DNA from: Cylindrobasidium torrendii FP15055 ss-10
Lineage: Eukaryota > Basidiomycota > Agaricomycetes > Agaricales > Physalacriaceae
Reading direction: 5' to 3'
DNA length: 62,460 nt
Assembly (NCBI GenBank): GCA_000934385.1
Contig: KN880574.1
Coordinates: 1 to 62,460 of the forward strand
The position numbers and the translations under genes were made by a program. The notes beneath the pieces were generated by a model. It made no database searches, had not been told where the DNA came from, and saw only the letters and a program-made list of their open reading frames with translations. Positions 45,096-57,067 of this stretch are shown here, one piece after another (positions within the stretch are counted from its first letter, which is position 1; each line of letters begins with the position of its first letter).

Positions 45096-45966
45096 ATGTC
45101 AAGCTCATTCGACGCGTTCACCCAATCAATCTCCATGATCCTCGTGAGCGAGGTCGGAGACAAGACCTTCCTTATTGCTGCTATCCTTGCAATGCGCCAT
45201 CCTCGAATGACCGTCTTTGTGGGCGCGTTCGCATCGCTCATATGCATGTCTATCCTCTCTGCCGCCCTCGGCCATGTCCTCCCACACTTCATACCACGGC
45301 TTTGGACACAGGCCCTCGCAGGAGTCCTATTCATCGGATTCGGCAGCCGCATGCTGATGGAGGCGCGCGCGATGAAGAACGACGAGATAGACGAGGAAAT
45401 GAGGGAAGCGGAGGCAGACATCGACGGGCTTGACATTGGCGCCAACTCGCTCAAAGGGGCTGAGGCGGGCTACCTCGACTATAGTACCGAGAAGGAGGCT
45501 GAGCCGGAGTACAGGCCAGCAAGGCCATCATGCGCCCCCTTTAGCGAACGGGCGCGCGACCTTTTCTCCCTCTGCTTCGGCGCCGTTTTCGTCGAGACAT
45601 TCATCCTTACCTTTGTGGCGGAATGGGGCGACCGAAGCCAGATTGCGACGATAGCCTTGGGATCAGCACACGTTCGTATTCACCATCCATCGTCCGTTTC
45701 ATTCGACTAACAGTCTTTCCAGAGCATGTGGGTTGTTTCCGCTGGTACAATTATGGGCCATGCATGCTGCAGTGCGCTCGCCGTTGTATGCGGTCGCTGG
45801 CTGTCCGCCAGGATTTCACTCAAACAAAGTAAGTATCTCCCCCTATTTTTTCTTTCCCTTGTTTCTCATGTGTTCTCCAGTCACCTTGAGCGGGGCCTGC
45901 CTCTTCCTTGTCTTTGGCGTTATATACATATGCCAGTCGGTTCCACAAATTCTCGGGAGTTGGTAG
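45096..45966 (+). CDS. GDT1: Gdt1/TMEM165 (UPF0016) Golgi Mn2+/Ca2+ transporter
   Basis: Exons 45096-45671, 45723-45828 and 45881-45966 give 255 residues. The two signature E-x-G-D-[KR]-[TS] motifs of UPF0016 are present: SEVGDKTFLIAAILAMRH near the N-terminus and AEWGDRSQIATIALGSAH in the second half, each within a three-helix repeat, joined by a charged loop. The family exchanges Mn2+/Ca2+ for protons in the Golgi and supports glycosylation. The protein starts about 20 residues before the first motif, so it lacks the long signal-bearing N-terminus of many homologues; an upstream exon could have been missed. Introns are 51 and 52 nt. Confidence 0.92.
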
Positions 45967-46542
45967 TTTTGTGTCGTTACAGATATCTGGGACGTTGTTT
46001 TATATCCGGCCGTGCTGTATGCGGGCGTTGCCTATGAGAGGAAACTGTATAATATAGTAATGCACCTTTTCTTTGCAAATACACTTGAAGAGTGGAGTTC
46101 AGAGGAGAGTGATGAAAGCCCTTCGCTCTTCCAGTAGGTGTGGTCCAAAAAAGGATTAGTAGACGTCGTCTTTGCTTATTCAAAGTATTTGACCCATTGC
46201 TGACCACAGCGACAGAGGACGACACTTGATAACCACTCGTTATAAGCGTATGCAAGTACCGTACACGATGGGGGCAAGCCATGCTAGTATGTGGAATTAT
46301 ATAAGGTAAGTTATGCAAAATGGATATGGGAAAACAGCAAGTGCGGATATGCATAATAGTCTCTTGTGTTGATGTATACAATGAAGCGAAAGCAAAGGAA
46401 TCACATGTACAGTTTTAGTTAGCACAGCACATACGATGGAAGTCCTTTTCTATATTATGTGTTGATGTCCGGCGCGGCCACTCCGTCTAGAGTTAAACTG
46501 GATGGTGCGTGTGCGCCTGCGCACGATGATGGGAAATGTTTG
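45967..46542. other. convergent 3' spacer
   Basis: 576 bp between the stops of Gdt1 and the Zn2Cys6 regulator. Only short unspliced frames, no gene. Confidence 0.55.
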
Positions 46543-48903
46543 TCAACGATCATCGGCAAGCCATGATAGTCCCATGGGTAGACCGCGAGTTGCCGTGTCA
46601 TTTGGTGATGCAGACGCTGCAGAGGGGTTTGGACGTCCTTGCCCTTGCCCTTGCCCTTGGGGCGGTAGGCCAGATGAAGGTGACGAGGGTGACGTCCGCC
46701 AGTCCAATAACCCACAGGCCTTCAGAGATGGAAGCAATCTGTTCTCATCGATATGCATATTGGGAGCGTAGACAGTGGCACTTTGGGACGGACGGCGAGA
46801 AGCATTGTTTGACGGTGGAGCAGAAGTAGAGCTCGGTGGGTAGGGAGGCATTGTTGGGGGCGGAGTGGAAGGTCTGACAGCGAGCCTTGACATGCCATTG
46901 GCGTCGCCCCAACGGTCATAGACGAGCTCGTCAAACCTGGTGCCAGCAGTCTCGAAAAGCTCCTGGATCCAAACCTTGACGTCTGGACTATCTTGAAGAT
47001 TGAGATACTTGACTAAAGGCTAGTCGATAGTCAAATTGGGCATTCCCGAACAGGAAACAGACATACCCAAACTGTCATGCCCACTATGCGAAGGAAGGAA
47101 GGAAGGTCAGAAGAGCCAACCAAACACGAGCAGTCAGACGTACGAATCGTAGGCTGTTTGTCTCTGCCGACAAACATATCGTTCACCGCGTATACTCGAT
47201 CAAAAATGAAGCCCATGTCAGGAACATGGAATGACTGTCTTTCTTGTTCCGCTAATCGTTGCCTTCCCTAGCGTAGATGAGCATAGTGCAGCAACGCCAA
47301 AGGGAACGCAAGTGCATACCACAATGAGAGCTAAGGAGGAAGAGGCGTAACCTATGTGAATAGCACCATAGCACCAAGCGCTCATGTTGGATCCAGTGGC
47401 GAACATGGCTTTGTGAACGGCAATATACTCGGGAGAGAATGAAAGATGTGTCGGAAGAGAAGCCAACCATTCCTGAGCGCTGGTAAGCGAGTTGCCATCT
47501 GCATAAAGAAAGCGCAAACATCAATCATTTTCCCGCACTCCGCGATGGTATTGCGCGCCTTGGTGTCGTTCAGCTTGTCGAGTGCCCATTCGAGTTTCTG
47601 GTGTATCGTGATGATACGGACGAGGTGTCCCATTTCGGAGGCATAATGTGTTCGCACCGCCGGCAAGAACAAGTATTCGGGGAGGGACTGATGAACCTGT
47701 GCAAGCTCAAAGGAAGTTTCGTCAACCGGAAGTCTCAGTCTGAGCTCCGCCTCGCTATATCCAATTGCACCGCCATCAATTGCGGGCGATTTGCTGTTGG
47801 ACCGGATGTGGTTCATGCCGAGGCCGTCCCAGCCCCAGTAAACGCTACGGTAACAGTCGACGACGTAAACCAGCCAGAAAATACGGCGCAGGCATTCGCG
47901 TTCGATACTCTCCTGCACCATGCCGTGGGACGGGACGGGAGTGAGCAGTGGATGTTCTGGTTGGTGCACGTTGAGCGCTTGGATAATTTGAATGGCCACT
48001 ACGCGAAAACGGTCGCCGTCAACGAATCCAGGGTGGCTCTTGTCTTTGGCTGCCTTGTCGTAGCCAACTTCGGTTTGCGAGATAGCGGAGTACCAGTGTA
48101 GTAGGCAGAGGGCTTGAGCAGAATGAAGAGTTGCTTGACCAACGAATCTTCCTGTCGAGTCGAACAAGATGCGAGCCGCTGCCTCGGCAAACGGTCTACC
48201 TTGGCATCGCGCCGGTTCTCTGAGGAGTGTGGGCTGTTTGGAAAAAGGTGCACCCGCCGCGCAGACGGCATGTAGTAGAGCGGTAGGTATCTGATTGTTT
48301 GCAAGATCAGCCTTGAAAGTTGGCTTGTGGATGATGGCTGCCATGGGCAAAGCGTTTGCAAAGAACACTACACATTTGAGATTTTGTTAAGCGCAATAGA
48401 GAGGAATCTCAGGAGACTCACAACTCGTGAGCTCGCGGACAATGGGAGGCTCCGGGGATTCAGGATCTGCGTCGAGGCGAGCTCGTTTTCGGGTAGTGGA
48501 TGAGGAGCCGGACGGCGGATATGGCGACTGGGGCTGAGGGTTGGCATACGACGTTGTTGAAGGGCCTGGCGACGCTGTCCTGGACGATTCCGGAAAACGC
48601 GGGGCTTGTACTGGTCGTCCAGTCGAGTCGGTGTATGTACACGGTTTGGACGCGAAATAGCTGACGCCAAGTAAGGTATTGAATAGACAAAACATGAGGG
48701 GCATCGCTACCAGTTGCTGCATGGATCTAAACGCCGTCAGCTACCGCGACGATGCGCCAAAAGGGCCAACTCTCACCAGTTCCATCACATCGCCGTTTAC
48801 TCTTGTGGCATCCATCGCAGGCCTATTCTGCATCAGACGACGGAAAAACGGCTGGGTGGCGGCGCACCTTGGCAAGGCGCTTTCGTTTGGGCTTGGGATC
48901 CAT
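46543..48903 (-). CDS. Zn2Cys6 fungal-specific transcription factor
   Basis: The start MDPKPKRKRLAK (48903) is spliced over three short introns into the zinc cluster ACDGCHKSKRRCDGT then DPCSNCYFASKPC, giving all six cysteines with normal spacing. A Ser/Pro-rich linker and a long fungal_trans domain follow (PMAAIIHKPTFKADL, ALCLLHWYSAISQ, CLRRIFWLVYVVDCYRSVYWG). After the next exons a C-terminal part (DVKVWIQELFETAG, Pro/Gln-rich) ends at 46543. FWLVYVVDCYRS is a typical middle-homology-region helix. The target pathway is unknown; a CGG palindrome upstream hints at autoregulation. The splice sites of 46.9-47.5 kb are tentative. Confidence 0.88.
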
Positions 48904-49890
48904 GGGCAACGTTGTGAAGCGGGCAGATGGTGGGAAGGTGGTGTTATAAATAAGAAAGAGGATTGAAAGTCAGACGGTGGCTTTGCGGACGAGCTGCCGC
49001 CGGGTGTCATTCCCGGCGGCTTATGTCAGCTGCCCACTTTGGGTTCCAATCCGACGCCGACGGACTTCCCTCTTTGTCGCCGCGATAGCGGCAAACAGCA
49101 GCGCCCCATAGCTCATGAATGCATGATCCTGGATGGATTATAAAATACTGTGTCAACGGGAGTTCAGAAAGAGTAGATTTACATCGATTCGAAGTTCACT
49201 TCGGAAACCGTGTTTTAGGTACATGAACCTCGGCGGTTGAGCATGCCACATCCCGCCGGCATTGATTCGAACTAGTATTACCACATCAGGGTGGCGGATT
49301 TGCCCAGGATGCAGTCTGCAAAATTGTATATAGCTCCCTACGACTAATAAACTCGTCGTACTGGGGATCCGAATCACAAGATTCTACCAACAGCGGCCCT
49401 CCAACGTTAACGTCCAACTCCGGCGGAGATTCAAACCATTGTACTATAGACATTACAAGCATATTACAAGGATGTTCAGAAGCCTTGCATCAGAATGCCC
49501 ATTGTGCACCAGCAATTCATTCTGTCTACCCCGTCACGTCCTGTATGCTGGTAGATGGCCTGCCGCCCTACTTTATGGAGGTAGACGCGTGGGTAGTCAT
49601 CTATGTATCAAAACATCCAGGACCTTTTTCAAGCATGGTCGCGTCTTTGTGAAATACTACTTTAGGTGTTCCGTTTTCCATCTTCTACATAGGCCATGTG
49701 CTGACTGCACGACATCATGATAAACACAGAGAACGGGTATTGCTCTCGCTCTCGCTTTCAAAGTACTACTTGAGTGTTAGTGGTGGTGGTGGTTAAACTC
49801 GGCCAGTGGCCACTGGCCACTGGTAAGCATACCGCACATCAGATCGTTTTGATGGCGGTGGCTGTGACCCCTCGTCTTTCCCCGACCATC
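48904..49890. other. divergent intergenic region
   Basis: 987 bp between the Zn2Cys6 regulator (minus) and SPP2 (plus). It carries the CGG palindrome described separately. An in-frame but unlikely longer SPP2 start (49774) falls inside it. No gene is seen. Confidence 0.55.
48996..49020. promoter_or_regulatory. CGG-type palindrome upstream of the zinc-cluster gene
   Basis: GCCGCCGGG (48996-49004) and CCCGGCGGC (49012-49020) form a perfect 9-bp inverted repeat around a 7-nt spacer. Zn2Cys6 dimers recognise inverted or everted CGG triplets. The site lies 93 to 117 bp upstream of the regulator's ATG, so autoregulation is a reasonable inference. Confidence 0.55.
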
Positions 49891-51174
49891 ATGTCGTCCG
49901 AAAAGGTGTCGTTCACAGTACGCCGCCCATCGCCTGTATCTCGCGTATCGTCTGGAACCGAATCGGAGCACTCCTTCAAGACACCTGCCCTCCCACGACA
50001 CAGGCTAGCGCACCTTGCCGACTCAGCGCCTGGGAGCCCACTCTCGCAGAGTGTTACCCCCTCTCCACCCCGTGACGAAGATTCGGACAGTGACGGATAT
50101 GATGATGAGACGCAGGATGAATTGGTGGATGCTTTTGATAAGCTGAATGGCGCGCAGCGGTGTGTTTTGACTCTCTTTGCTAATGACAAGTCATTTCAAC
50201 TCACATCAGCTTCTTCCCATAGGACCAATGCCAAGAAGAAAGCCAAATCGGGCCCTCTCGTGATACCTGCGCTGAACAACAAGGATTGGCGCGAGGCCGC
50301 CCGGAAGCGCAAAGCAGGTAGCCGTTATGTACCGCCTTCTGCGGCGGCATCGACTGGTGCAGATGGTAGTGTCGGCGGTCTTGGAACGCGCGACGCTATC
50401 AACTCCGGACCTGTTCAAGAAGGCCTTCAGATTCGCCAGAAAATCTCTTTGGCCGATACGAAACTTGTAGAGGCCGAAGAAGAGATGAAGATGGAGGTGG
50501 TTGAGGAGGAGACTGAGGATCAAAAGGCTCTGCGTGCCATCCTCGCTGGTGATTCTGGTGGCATTGATGGGCCAGCTGTCGATATCATTGTTTCTGAAGA
50601 AGACGCGTACAGGCAGGATGTCGGAGAGCTGCCGGAGTCTGCGTCACTGGATGACTACGACCGTATTCCTGTCTCCCAATTCGGTGCCGCAATGTTGCGG
50701 GGCATGGGCTGGAAGGAGGGACAAGCGGCGACGAGGAAAATCGGCAAAGGGCGTATTGAGCCTTACGTCCCTAGTGCTCGTCCAGCGCTTCTAGGTCTTG
50801 GTGCGAAGGAACAGGAAGTTTACGACGATGGCTCGAAGAACAAGCGGCCTTCACGCCGGGACAACAAGTATATCCCTGTAGCGAAAGTTGCGCGGGAGGG
50901 CTCTGATTTACGCCGCGACCGGTCAAGTTCTCCTCGTCGTGACTCGGCGCGGTCATCACGAAGGTCGTCGCCCGACCGCGGCCACGGCAGCAGCAGTCGC
51001 TACAAAACCGATGACGACCGACGTCGGCGGGATGGCGACAGCGATAGGCGCAGGGATGACGGGCACGACCGGCGAAAGGACTCTGACAGACGACACAGGG
51101 ACTCGCGCTCGGACCGCGACGAGTACCGGGAAAGGCGGAGAGATCGTTCCCGGGACCGCAAACATCGTGACTGA
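49891..51174 (+). CDS. SPP2: pre-mRNA splicing factor Spp2 (G-patch, GPKOW-like)
   Basis: Two exons with intron 50160-50222 give 406 residues. Landmarks: GPLVIPALNNKDWREAARKRK and the Spp2/G-patch core DYDRIPVSQFGAAMLRGMGW followed by KEGQ, then a Ser/Arg/Asp-rich tail (RDRSSSPRRDSARSSRRSSP and more). Spp2 activates the DEAH helicase Prp2 for spliceosome activation through its G-patch. The 63-nt intron is a multiple of three without a stop, so an unspliced isoform would remain in frame. The start at 49891 (MSSEKVSFTVRRPSPVSRVS) is preferred over an upstream ATG at 49774 that reads through a GTGGTGGTGG repeat. Confidence 0.9.
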   Translation: MSSEKVSFTVRRPSPVSRVSSGTESEHSFKTPALPRHRLAHLADSAPGSPLSQSVTPSPPRDEDSDSDGYDDETQDELVDAFDKLNGAQRCVLTLFANDKSFQLTSASSHRTNAKKKAKSGPLVIPALNNKDWREAARKRKAGSRYVPPSAAASTGADGSVGGLGTRDAINSGPVQEGLQIRQKISLADTKLVEAEEEMKMEVVEEETEDQKALRAILAGDSGGIDGPAVDIIVSEEDAYRQDVGELPESASLDDYDRIPVSQFGAAMLRGMGWKEGQAATRKIGKGRIEPYVPSARPALLGLGAKEQEVYDDGSKNKRPSRRDNKYIPVAKVAREGSDLRRDRSSSPRRDSARSSRRSSPDRGHGSSSRYKTDDDRRRRDGDSDRRRDDGHDRRKDSDRRHRDSRSDRDEYRERRRDRSRDRKHRD

Positions 51175-51410
51175 GATACCTCAATGGGAGATGTGCGAAG
51201 AGGTTGATATCCATAACTCTTTCTGCTTTAGCAGTGGCAAGTGCATCCCATCTTCGCGTCTATAATACAGCTACCGTGTATTGTATTTTTCAGTGATATA
51301 AATGGCTATATATCTTGGGACTTGACGTGCTTCGGCCCTCACAACGACCTGCGACCGACGCGTAACTGTGGGAAACGTTCACCCTCCAGTCTGGAGCCAT
51401 TTACACTCCT

Positions 51411-53972
51411 CTAGCATGCCTCATATTTTCCCTCTGGTCCCAATGCCAGCGCATCCGCAATCTTATAGAAGATGTCGATCGAGTTATCTGTCCAATGCAT
51501 TATTAGTTTGAACACTCACACACAAAAACGAGACGCACAGACGCCTCGGAATTTGTCCGAGCCAGGACCGTTCGCAAAGACGGAGACGTCGGTCAGCGAG
51601 TGGACGCCCTGCGCCTGTGTTATATCAAGGTTTCCACCTGGATTGCAAGATTGCTCAATATCGAGGCAACAACATGGTAAGTGGGGATGGGATACATACC
51701 AACGTGGAACCCAGAGGGCTTGTCCTTCTCATTGGCAATGACACCATCGTCGCTCTTCACCGCAGGTGTACGAGGCCCAGTCTTAGCGATTTTGAATGTC
51801 TCTTTGTGGTCAGGGTATGCAGCCATTCCTGCGGCGAAGGCATAGCGCGGCTCCCAGTTGACGGGGAAGTTGGGACCCTGTGCACCGAAGACGATGGTGT
51901 CGTTGGTAGGAAGTGATTCGGGCTCGACGGTGTAGCCGCTGAGGCCGGAGCCTTGGTACACACTGACTGGGATTTTTGTAAGATATAGTAAACGGCGGGG
52001 CGGAATAGGGCACACCTGCATTGCGTTTCTCGCGGTCGGTGTCCTTGGATGCGAAGTACTTGGTGTCGGTTGAGCCATAGATGTCCTAGGGAAGTCAGTA
52101 CATAGATATTCCACGGCGCTCAAGACGTACGAAACCATGGCCGTGGTCGGCAGTAACAACAATCAAGGTGTTTTCGGCCTCGCCAATCTCCTCCAAGTCT
52201 TAAAAAATGCATCAGTCTGAGTGGTTCCAGGTAAGTGCAAAGATACGCACGGGCAATGGTGGCTCTGATAGTGTCGTCGAGCTCCAACAGCTCGCCGAGG
52301 GCGCGGTCGTAGTCCAAGGAGTGCATCATCTTGTCGATGGACGCGGCCTCAGCCATCATGAACCAACCAGTGCCATTCTCCTGAGCGCGATTTTGGAGGA
52401 TGTTGATGGCCTTGATGACCATGTCTTTGAGTCCAGGTTGGTCAAGTGCATCAGACTCGTCACCAAGCGGAGAGGCGCCACCCCCGACAAGGTTTTCCGG
52501 CCAAACATTACGGTCGATCCATTTGGCAAGATTACCAGCTGGGCAGCCGATGATTCAGCAGGACGGACACTAGGGAGGCAGGATTGCTCACTTGAGAAGA
52601 TGCCTAGTGTCTTTTGGTCGACGCCAGTAGCTTCGAGACCAGTCTTGTTGTAAACAATTTCGTATCCCTCTGCAGCAAATTTGGCATAGAAATCCTCTTC
52701 ATTATATGAATCCTCGCCAGGGAAGAAGTGCTCAGCGCCAGCACTGCATGAACAGTCAGAATAAGTGCTAAACAAGATGCGAATATGTCGTACCCAAATA
52801 GAACATCAGGCCCTTCGCAGCTGGTGGGCCATTCTACATCAGGAGTCAAAGCCTGTGCACCGTACAGGAACTCGAAGATAATTGAAGGAAGCTCGTCGCG
52901 CAGGCGAGTGTGCGAGCACAGACCAGCAGGAGTAGCATCGGCAATGTCAGCGGTGGAGACCACGCCAATAGGACCGTGACGGCGTCGGCGGAAAAGCTCG
53001 GCAATGGTCTCGAATTTGGGGTCGTCAAAAGGGTCGGAGGACTGGTGTTCATCATGAGTCGTGGTCAAAGACTTTAGAGTGTGACCGCACGCTATCAGCA
53101 TAGACGTTCAATGCGTTAACAGTTGACTTTTTGCCAGTGTAAAGTGCAGTGGCAGAGTTGGCAGAGTCGGTGATGTACGAGTCGATGGAATGGGTCATTT
53201 GGCTGGAAAGGCTGTTACTCTATGAACGAGGACACCGAGTGATGCACGCACTGGCCAAGAGCCTCCATTTGATCCATTTGCATAAGGGATTGGTATACAC
53301 CGTTGATTGACTTGTGTGCGATAAGGCGGGCAGCAGTTATCATGGACTGGGTCATTCCTGGACTCAAATTGAGCAGTCTGACAAGACGGAGATGCAGAGT
53401 GGGCGCACCATCTCCAATGAAGAACAGGACATTCTTAGCAACAGCCTCCTTCGGGGTTGAACGCACTTGCCAGCGCGCTACAGTTTGCTGGGTGCCGAAG
53501 TACTTGAGGATAGCTTTGTATTCGCCTGGCTCGGCGAGGGAGAGGGCGCGATACGATTTGGCCGCAACGTTCACGACAGAGGGAGTCTCCGCCTCCTCAG
53601 CGAACAAGTCCTCGTACCAACTGTAATCACTGTCAGCGGAGCTGGCACTAAACCTCGCACGACTCACGTGAAATTGTAAGTGGATAGCACAGGCTCTGCA
53701 ACGCTGAAGAAGCTTGACGCGTCCTGGCATTCTCCATCGCCAACCTGTATACAAAAGCTGAACTTCTCGTCGGGCACACCATTGTTGAATGCCTCAGAGC
53801 CATTGACCGGTGCATGGACCTCGAGACGGATGTCGAAGAGTTGCCCGGGGAGGAAGTTGGCCTGGTCAGGCGGGAAGACGCATCCGAGAGATGGACATGT
53901 TCCCAGCCGCTGATATGTCTGCGCATAGACAAGGCTAGCGCAGAGCAAAGAGACACCCAAGGTTCGCTGCAT
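51411..53972 (-). CDS. secreted alkaline phosphatase (PhoA superfamily)
   Basis: Many exons. A signal peptide (MQRTLGVSLLCASLVYAQT) precedes a beta-rich N-terminal part. The metal site appears at AKNVLFFIGDGMTQSMITAA, the catalytic Ser loop at SYITDSANSATALYTGKKS, then GPIGVVSTADIADATPAGL, ENGTGWFMMAEAASIDKMMH, TLIVVTADHGHGFDIYG (metal ligands Asp-His) and VHSLTDVSVFANGPGSDKFR near the end, stopping at 51411. This is the complete set of PhoA-type metal and nucleophile motifs, so it should hydrolyse phosphate monoesters at high pH outside the cell or on its surface. Exon junctions between 51.4 and 51.6 kb are the least certain. Confidence 0.88.
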
Positions 53973-55357
53973 CGCTGCCAGTGGAGAACCCGTCGCGATA
54001 CTGATTTTCTGCCGGCGCCTTTATGTATCCCTCTCAGCTTGTGCACGTTCATGGCGTGAGTATGGAAATCTAAGCTGAGGACATGCACAGGAACATAATC
54101 GACGGTCAGTCGAGTCGGCTTGCGAGTCGCGCACGAGATGTGGTGTAGTTGTGGTACAGGAGGAACAATTGGAGACACAACACCCTAGACGAATAACATA
54201 CGCTGGGCTGGTAGTATTAACAAACGGCCTCGATGCAAGCTTGCATCTGCGAAAGGCATGCCAAGGTGAACTCTAGTGTTCGACGAACGTGCGCGACTAG
54301 AATCTTGGCGTTGACTGAACAATCAATGGAACCCGGGCCGATCAAGGCCATCATCGATTCATCGTTCTGTTCGACTGCCAAAGGTCGTCTACATGTTCAA
54401 CGTTCATTTGTCGTGGCTCAATGATTTCGCAGAGGGGAATCAAGCGTCCGAACCTACATAAGATCAGCTTGAATCACCAGCACGGTTTGCCGCGTCCCAA
54501 CTGCTTGCGGGAACGGTGCTCGTGCGCAACAGCCGCTGCCAATGGGCAGCCATGTCAAAGCTCCGTGGCTGGGACGGGAGGGCCTTGCGAGGTGCTTGCG
54601 AGCGTCACTGACAGTGACTGTCAATAGCGAGGACTACTCTTACATAATAGTGACACACCGGGCCGAAGCCTGCCGAAGCGCTTCGACTATTTCCCAGTTT
54701 GAGTTTCCCACGCTCATTCCTACTCGACGTTACCGTGGCAACTTGCGAGACACGATCTCATCATTTGCGCGGGATTTGCGCTATAGATAAGACCACGAAG
54801 CCGCCACAAAGATGGCTGCCACCCAGTGCGATGGTCTCAGCTAGGCGCACGCATCGCGCGGAGGAGTCTTTTGCTTCTGCATTGCTGTCAATCTCTTCGT
54901 CGAGGCCGTTTACTTGCGATGGGACTGATATATTGCTCATTTCGGCCGAGAGCTCGTCTTCCATCCACGATTCGTCAATAGCACCGCTGTCACTGTGGCA
55001 CGACGAATTGTTTAAGGCTCAAACACCTGCAGATATTTGCCACCCGTTCCTTGCCTTGCCACATTGCCTGAGTGGGTCAGTTGGCTGGTCACTGACATTC
55101 TCATAACCTATATTCTATGATCCTAGCAGCAGCAGCTTGCAAGCTCGTCCTCTCAGTGAATCAGCATATTCGTAACGATTGCTTTCTCCCAGTACAACGC
55201 ACTGTGCAGGGAGTCGGCAGGTGAGCCGACGGGTGTGTTTCTCCTCCTCCTATGTCCACAGTCCCCGCACCCATGGCCGCCAGTCAGCTGATATCCGAAA
55301 AACTATAAAATGAGTCTCCACCTTGATGGGCTAGCAAGATGATGGGTCTCCTCGCAA
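53973..55357. other. intergenic, divergent promoters
   Basis: About 1.4 kb between alkaline phosphatase (minus) and the DUF6533 gene (plus). A 135-codon frame at 54699 looks non-coding. A small palindrome TGACAG-TGA-CTGTCA (54609-54623) is present. No gene is supported. Confidence 0.5.
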
Positions 55358-56936
55358 ATGACTAGCATACTTGGGATGTCCACATCGCTTGAGACTGTTG
55401 TGCGCGTCGGGACAATCTCTGTCGGAATATACGAGTCAGTATCGTCTAGCTGCTCTCCACTGCTTTGCTCACACCGATATCTAGCTATTGTCGCACGATT
55501 GGCACAGAATATGAGTTCTGGACCCAGAAGGGCGCGTCTCACCTTCGTCTGAAGTACGTTTTCGTAGTCTCGCCAGACCAATACTGACGCTACTTAGTCT
55601 CATACTGTTTCTCTCGATACGGTAGATTAACACCCTTGCTATGTTGGCCTCGATGCTCATCCTACTCGTCGGATAGATACGTTAGTATTGTCACCATGGT
55701 AGTGAGCAGTGTGGGATACTTCAGTAAATCATTTACCGTTGAGGTATAGTCCACTCGTTTGCCCTGTGGCGTTGACGTTTGCTGATGTTCTTTACTTTAG
55801 AGTTGCAAACATTACTACATGCTCCCTGTTGTCTTCAAAGGTGCGGCTGCCCGTATGTATATAGGACCGAACCGGACTCATCTGTCACAGTTATACAAAT
55901 TGCAGTCTGTCAAATCATCCTGGCCATCAGGTATTCTTCCACTTGTCTGATGTCGAGGCGCGCGCTCATACTTGTGGAACAGGACGTACAGCGTCTCACG
56001 GAAGAACCGCAACGTGGGCATCGTTCTCTCTGTTGCCCTAGTCATTGTGACAGCCCTTCAATTCTTCACAAATATCTACGGGCGCATCCCACTCCTGCAC
56101 GAAGACGTTGGTTATCTCTCAGAATTTCTCATCCATCGCTCACGCAACAATAGGGCGCGTGTACATCCGGAAATGACCCTACTAAACTCGTGAACTGGAT
56201 GTTTTATGTCTGGGCTATCATGTCAGTTTCTCACCTGCAAGCACGTAGGGAGCCATGATTCTGACAGAGCTCTGTTAGTTATGATATTCTTACGCTCTCT
56301 CTTTCCACATACTATCTCATCCGAGGTGGATCAGGCCTCAAAGGGTAAGCATTGCGAACCATTTGTAGCTCGTAACCTGCTCAACACATTCTCTATCTAC
56401 AGCATGACGAATCTAGTAAAGACGTACGCCTTTTGACGCGCTGATTGGACTTCTCTGACCTTCTGTAGGATGGTCGTAGACGGACTCGGCTACATTGTCG
56501 TCTTGACTGCAATTAACATCCTCAACCTGATTTTATACCGCACTCGGGTTCCCGAAGCACAAGTGAGGTTGACAACAACTCTCTGTATCGCTGGCGCTGA
56601 CTTGTTTCCAAGGCCGCGGGAGCGACGCTTGGGTTCGCCTTCACTTGGATTATGTCCCAGAACATGCTCATCAAAATCAGAAGTGAGTGGCACCCCCACT
56701 TGAACGATTCGTCCACGCCTGACACCTATTTAGAAGTCGTAAATGGATCAAACCGTATGAATACAGTGTTCTCGAGCAGCGGAGGTAGACAGCGCACAGA
56801 GATTGTAGGCGCAACAACCACTCCCATCGAACTGGATACGGTGCAGATCAAAATCGATCGGTCTGTCGAGGTAGATAGTGGGCATGGATGGGGGGACACC
56901 GGGGTAAAGAGTTCTGCTCAATTTAGTTCTGTATAG
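55358..56936 (+). CDS. DUF6533-family seven-helix membrane protein
   Basis: Roughly ten short exons. They rebuild SVGIYDYCRTIGTEYEFW, then LILFLSIRYVSIVTMVVSSV, CKHYYMLPVVFKVIQIAVCQ, ILAIRTYSVSRKNRNVGIVL, LVNWMFYVWAIM, YDILTLSLSTYYLIRGGSGL, MVVDGLGYIVVLTAINILNL and TLGFAFTWIMSQNMLIKIR, with a polar tail to 56936. This is the usual pattern of basidiomycete DUF6533 proteins: a D/E-x-E-x-x-W-like first segment, an FLxxRY helix, an LRTYA-like helix and a final GFAxTxIxxQR-like helix. Function is unknown; the proteins resemble orphan receptors in topology. The first exon may be incomplete. Confidence 0.72.
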
Positions 56937-57067
56937 CGTAGTGTATAGAGTGGTCCGACAATTGTTTTGTATCTTCGAGAAGCGACAACTCCTTTGCGCC
57001 ACCGGGTCCGGTCCGAAGCACCGCGAAGCGCTTGCCGGAACACGTTCGTGTCATTAAGATATTGACC

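Noticed and set aside
49774..49890. N-terminal extension of Spp2 from 49774
   Set aside because: It would translate a GTGGTGGTGG repeat and a GGCCAGTGGCCACTGGCCAC repeat into an implausible leader; the ATG at 49891 begins a sequence typical of the protein.
54699..55106. A 135-codon gene upstream of the DUF6533 gene
   Set aside because: Composition looks non-coding, the opposite strand is also open, and no family resemblance is seen.
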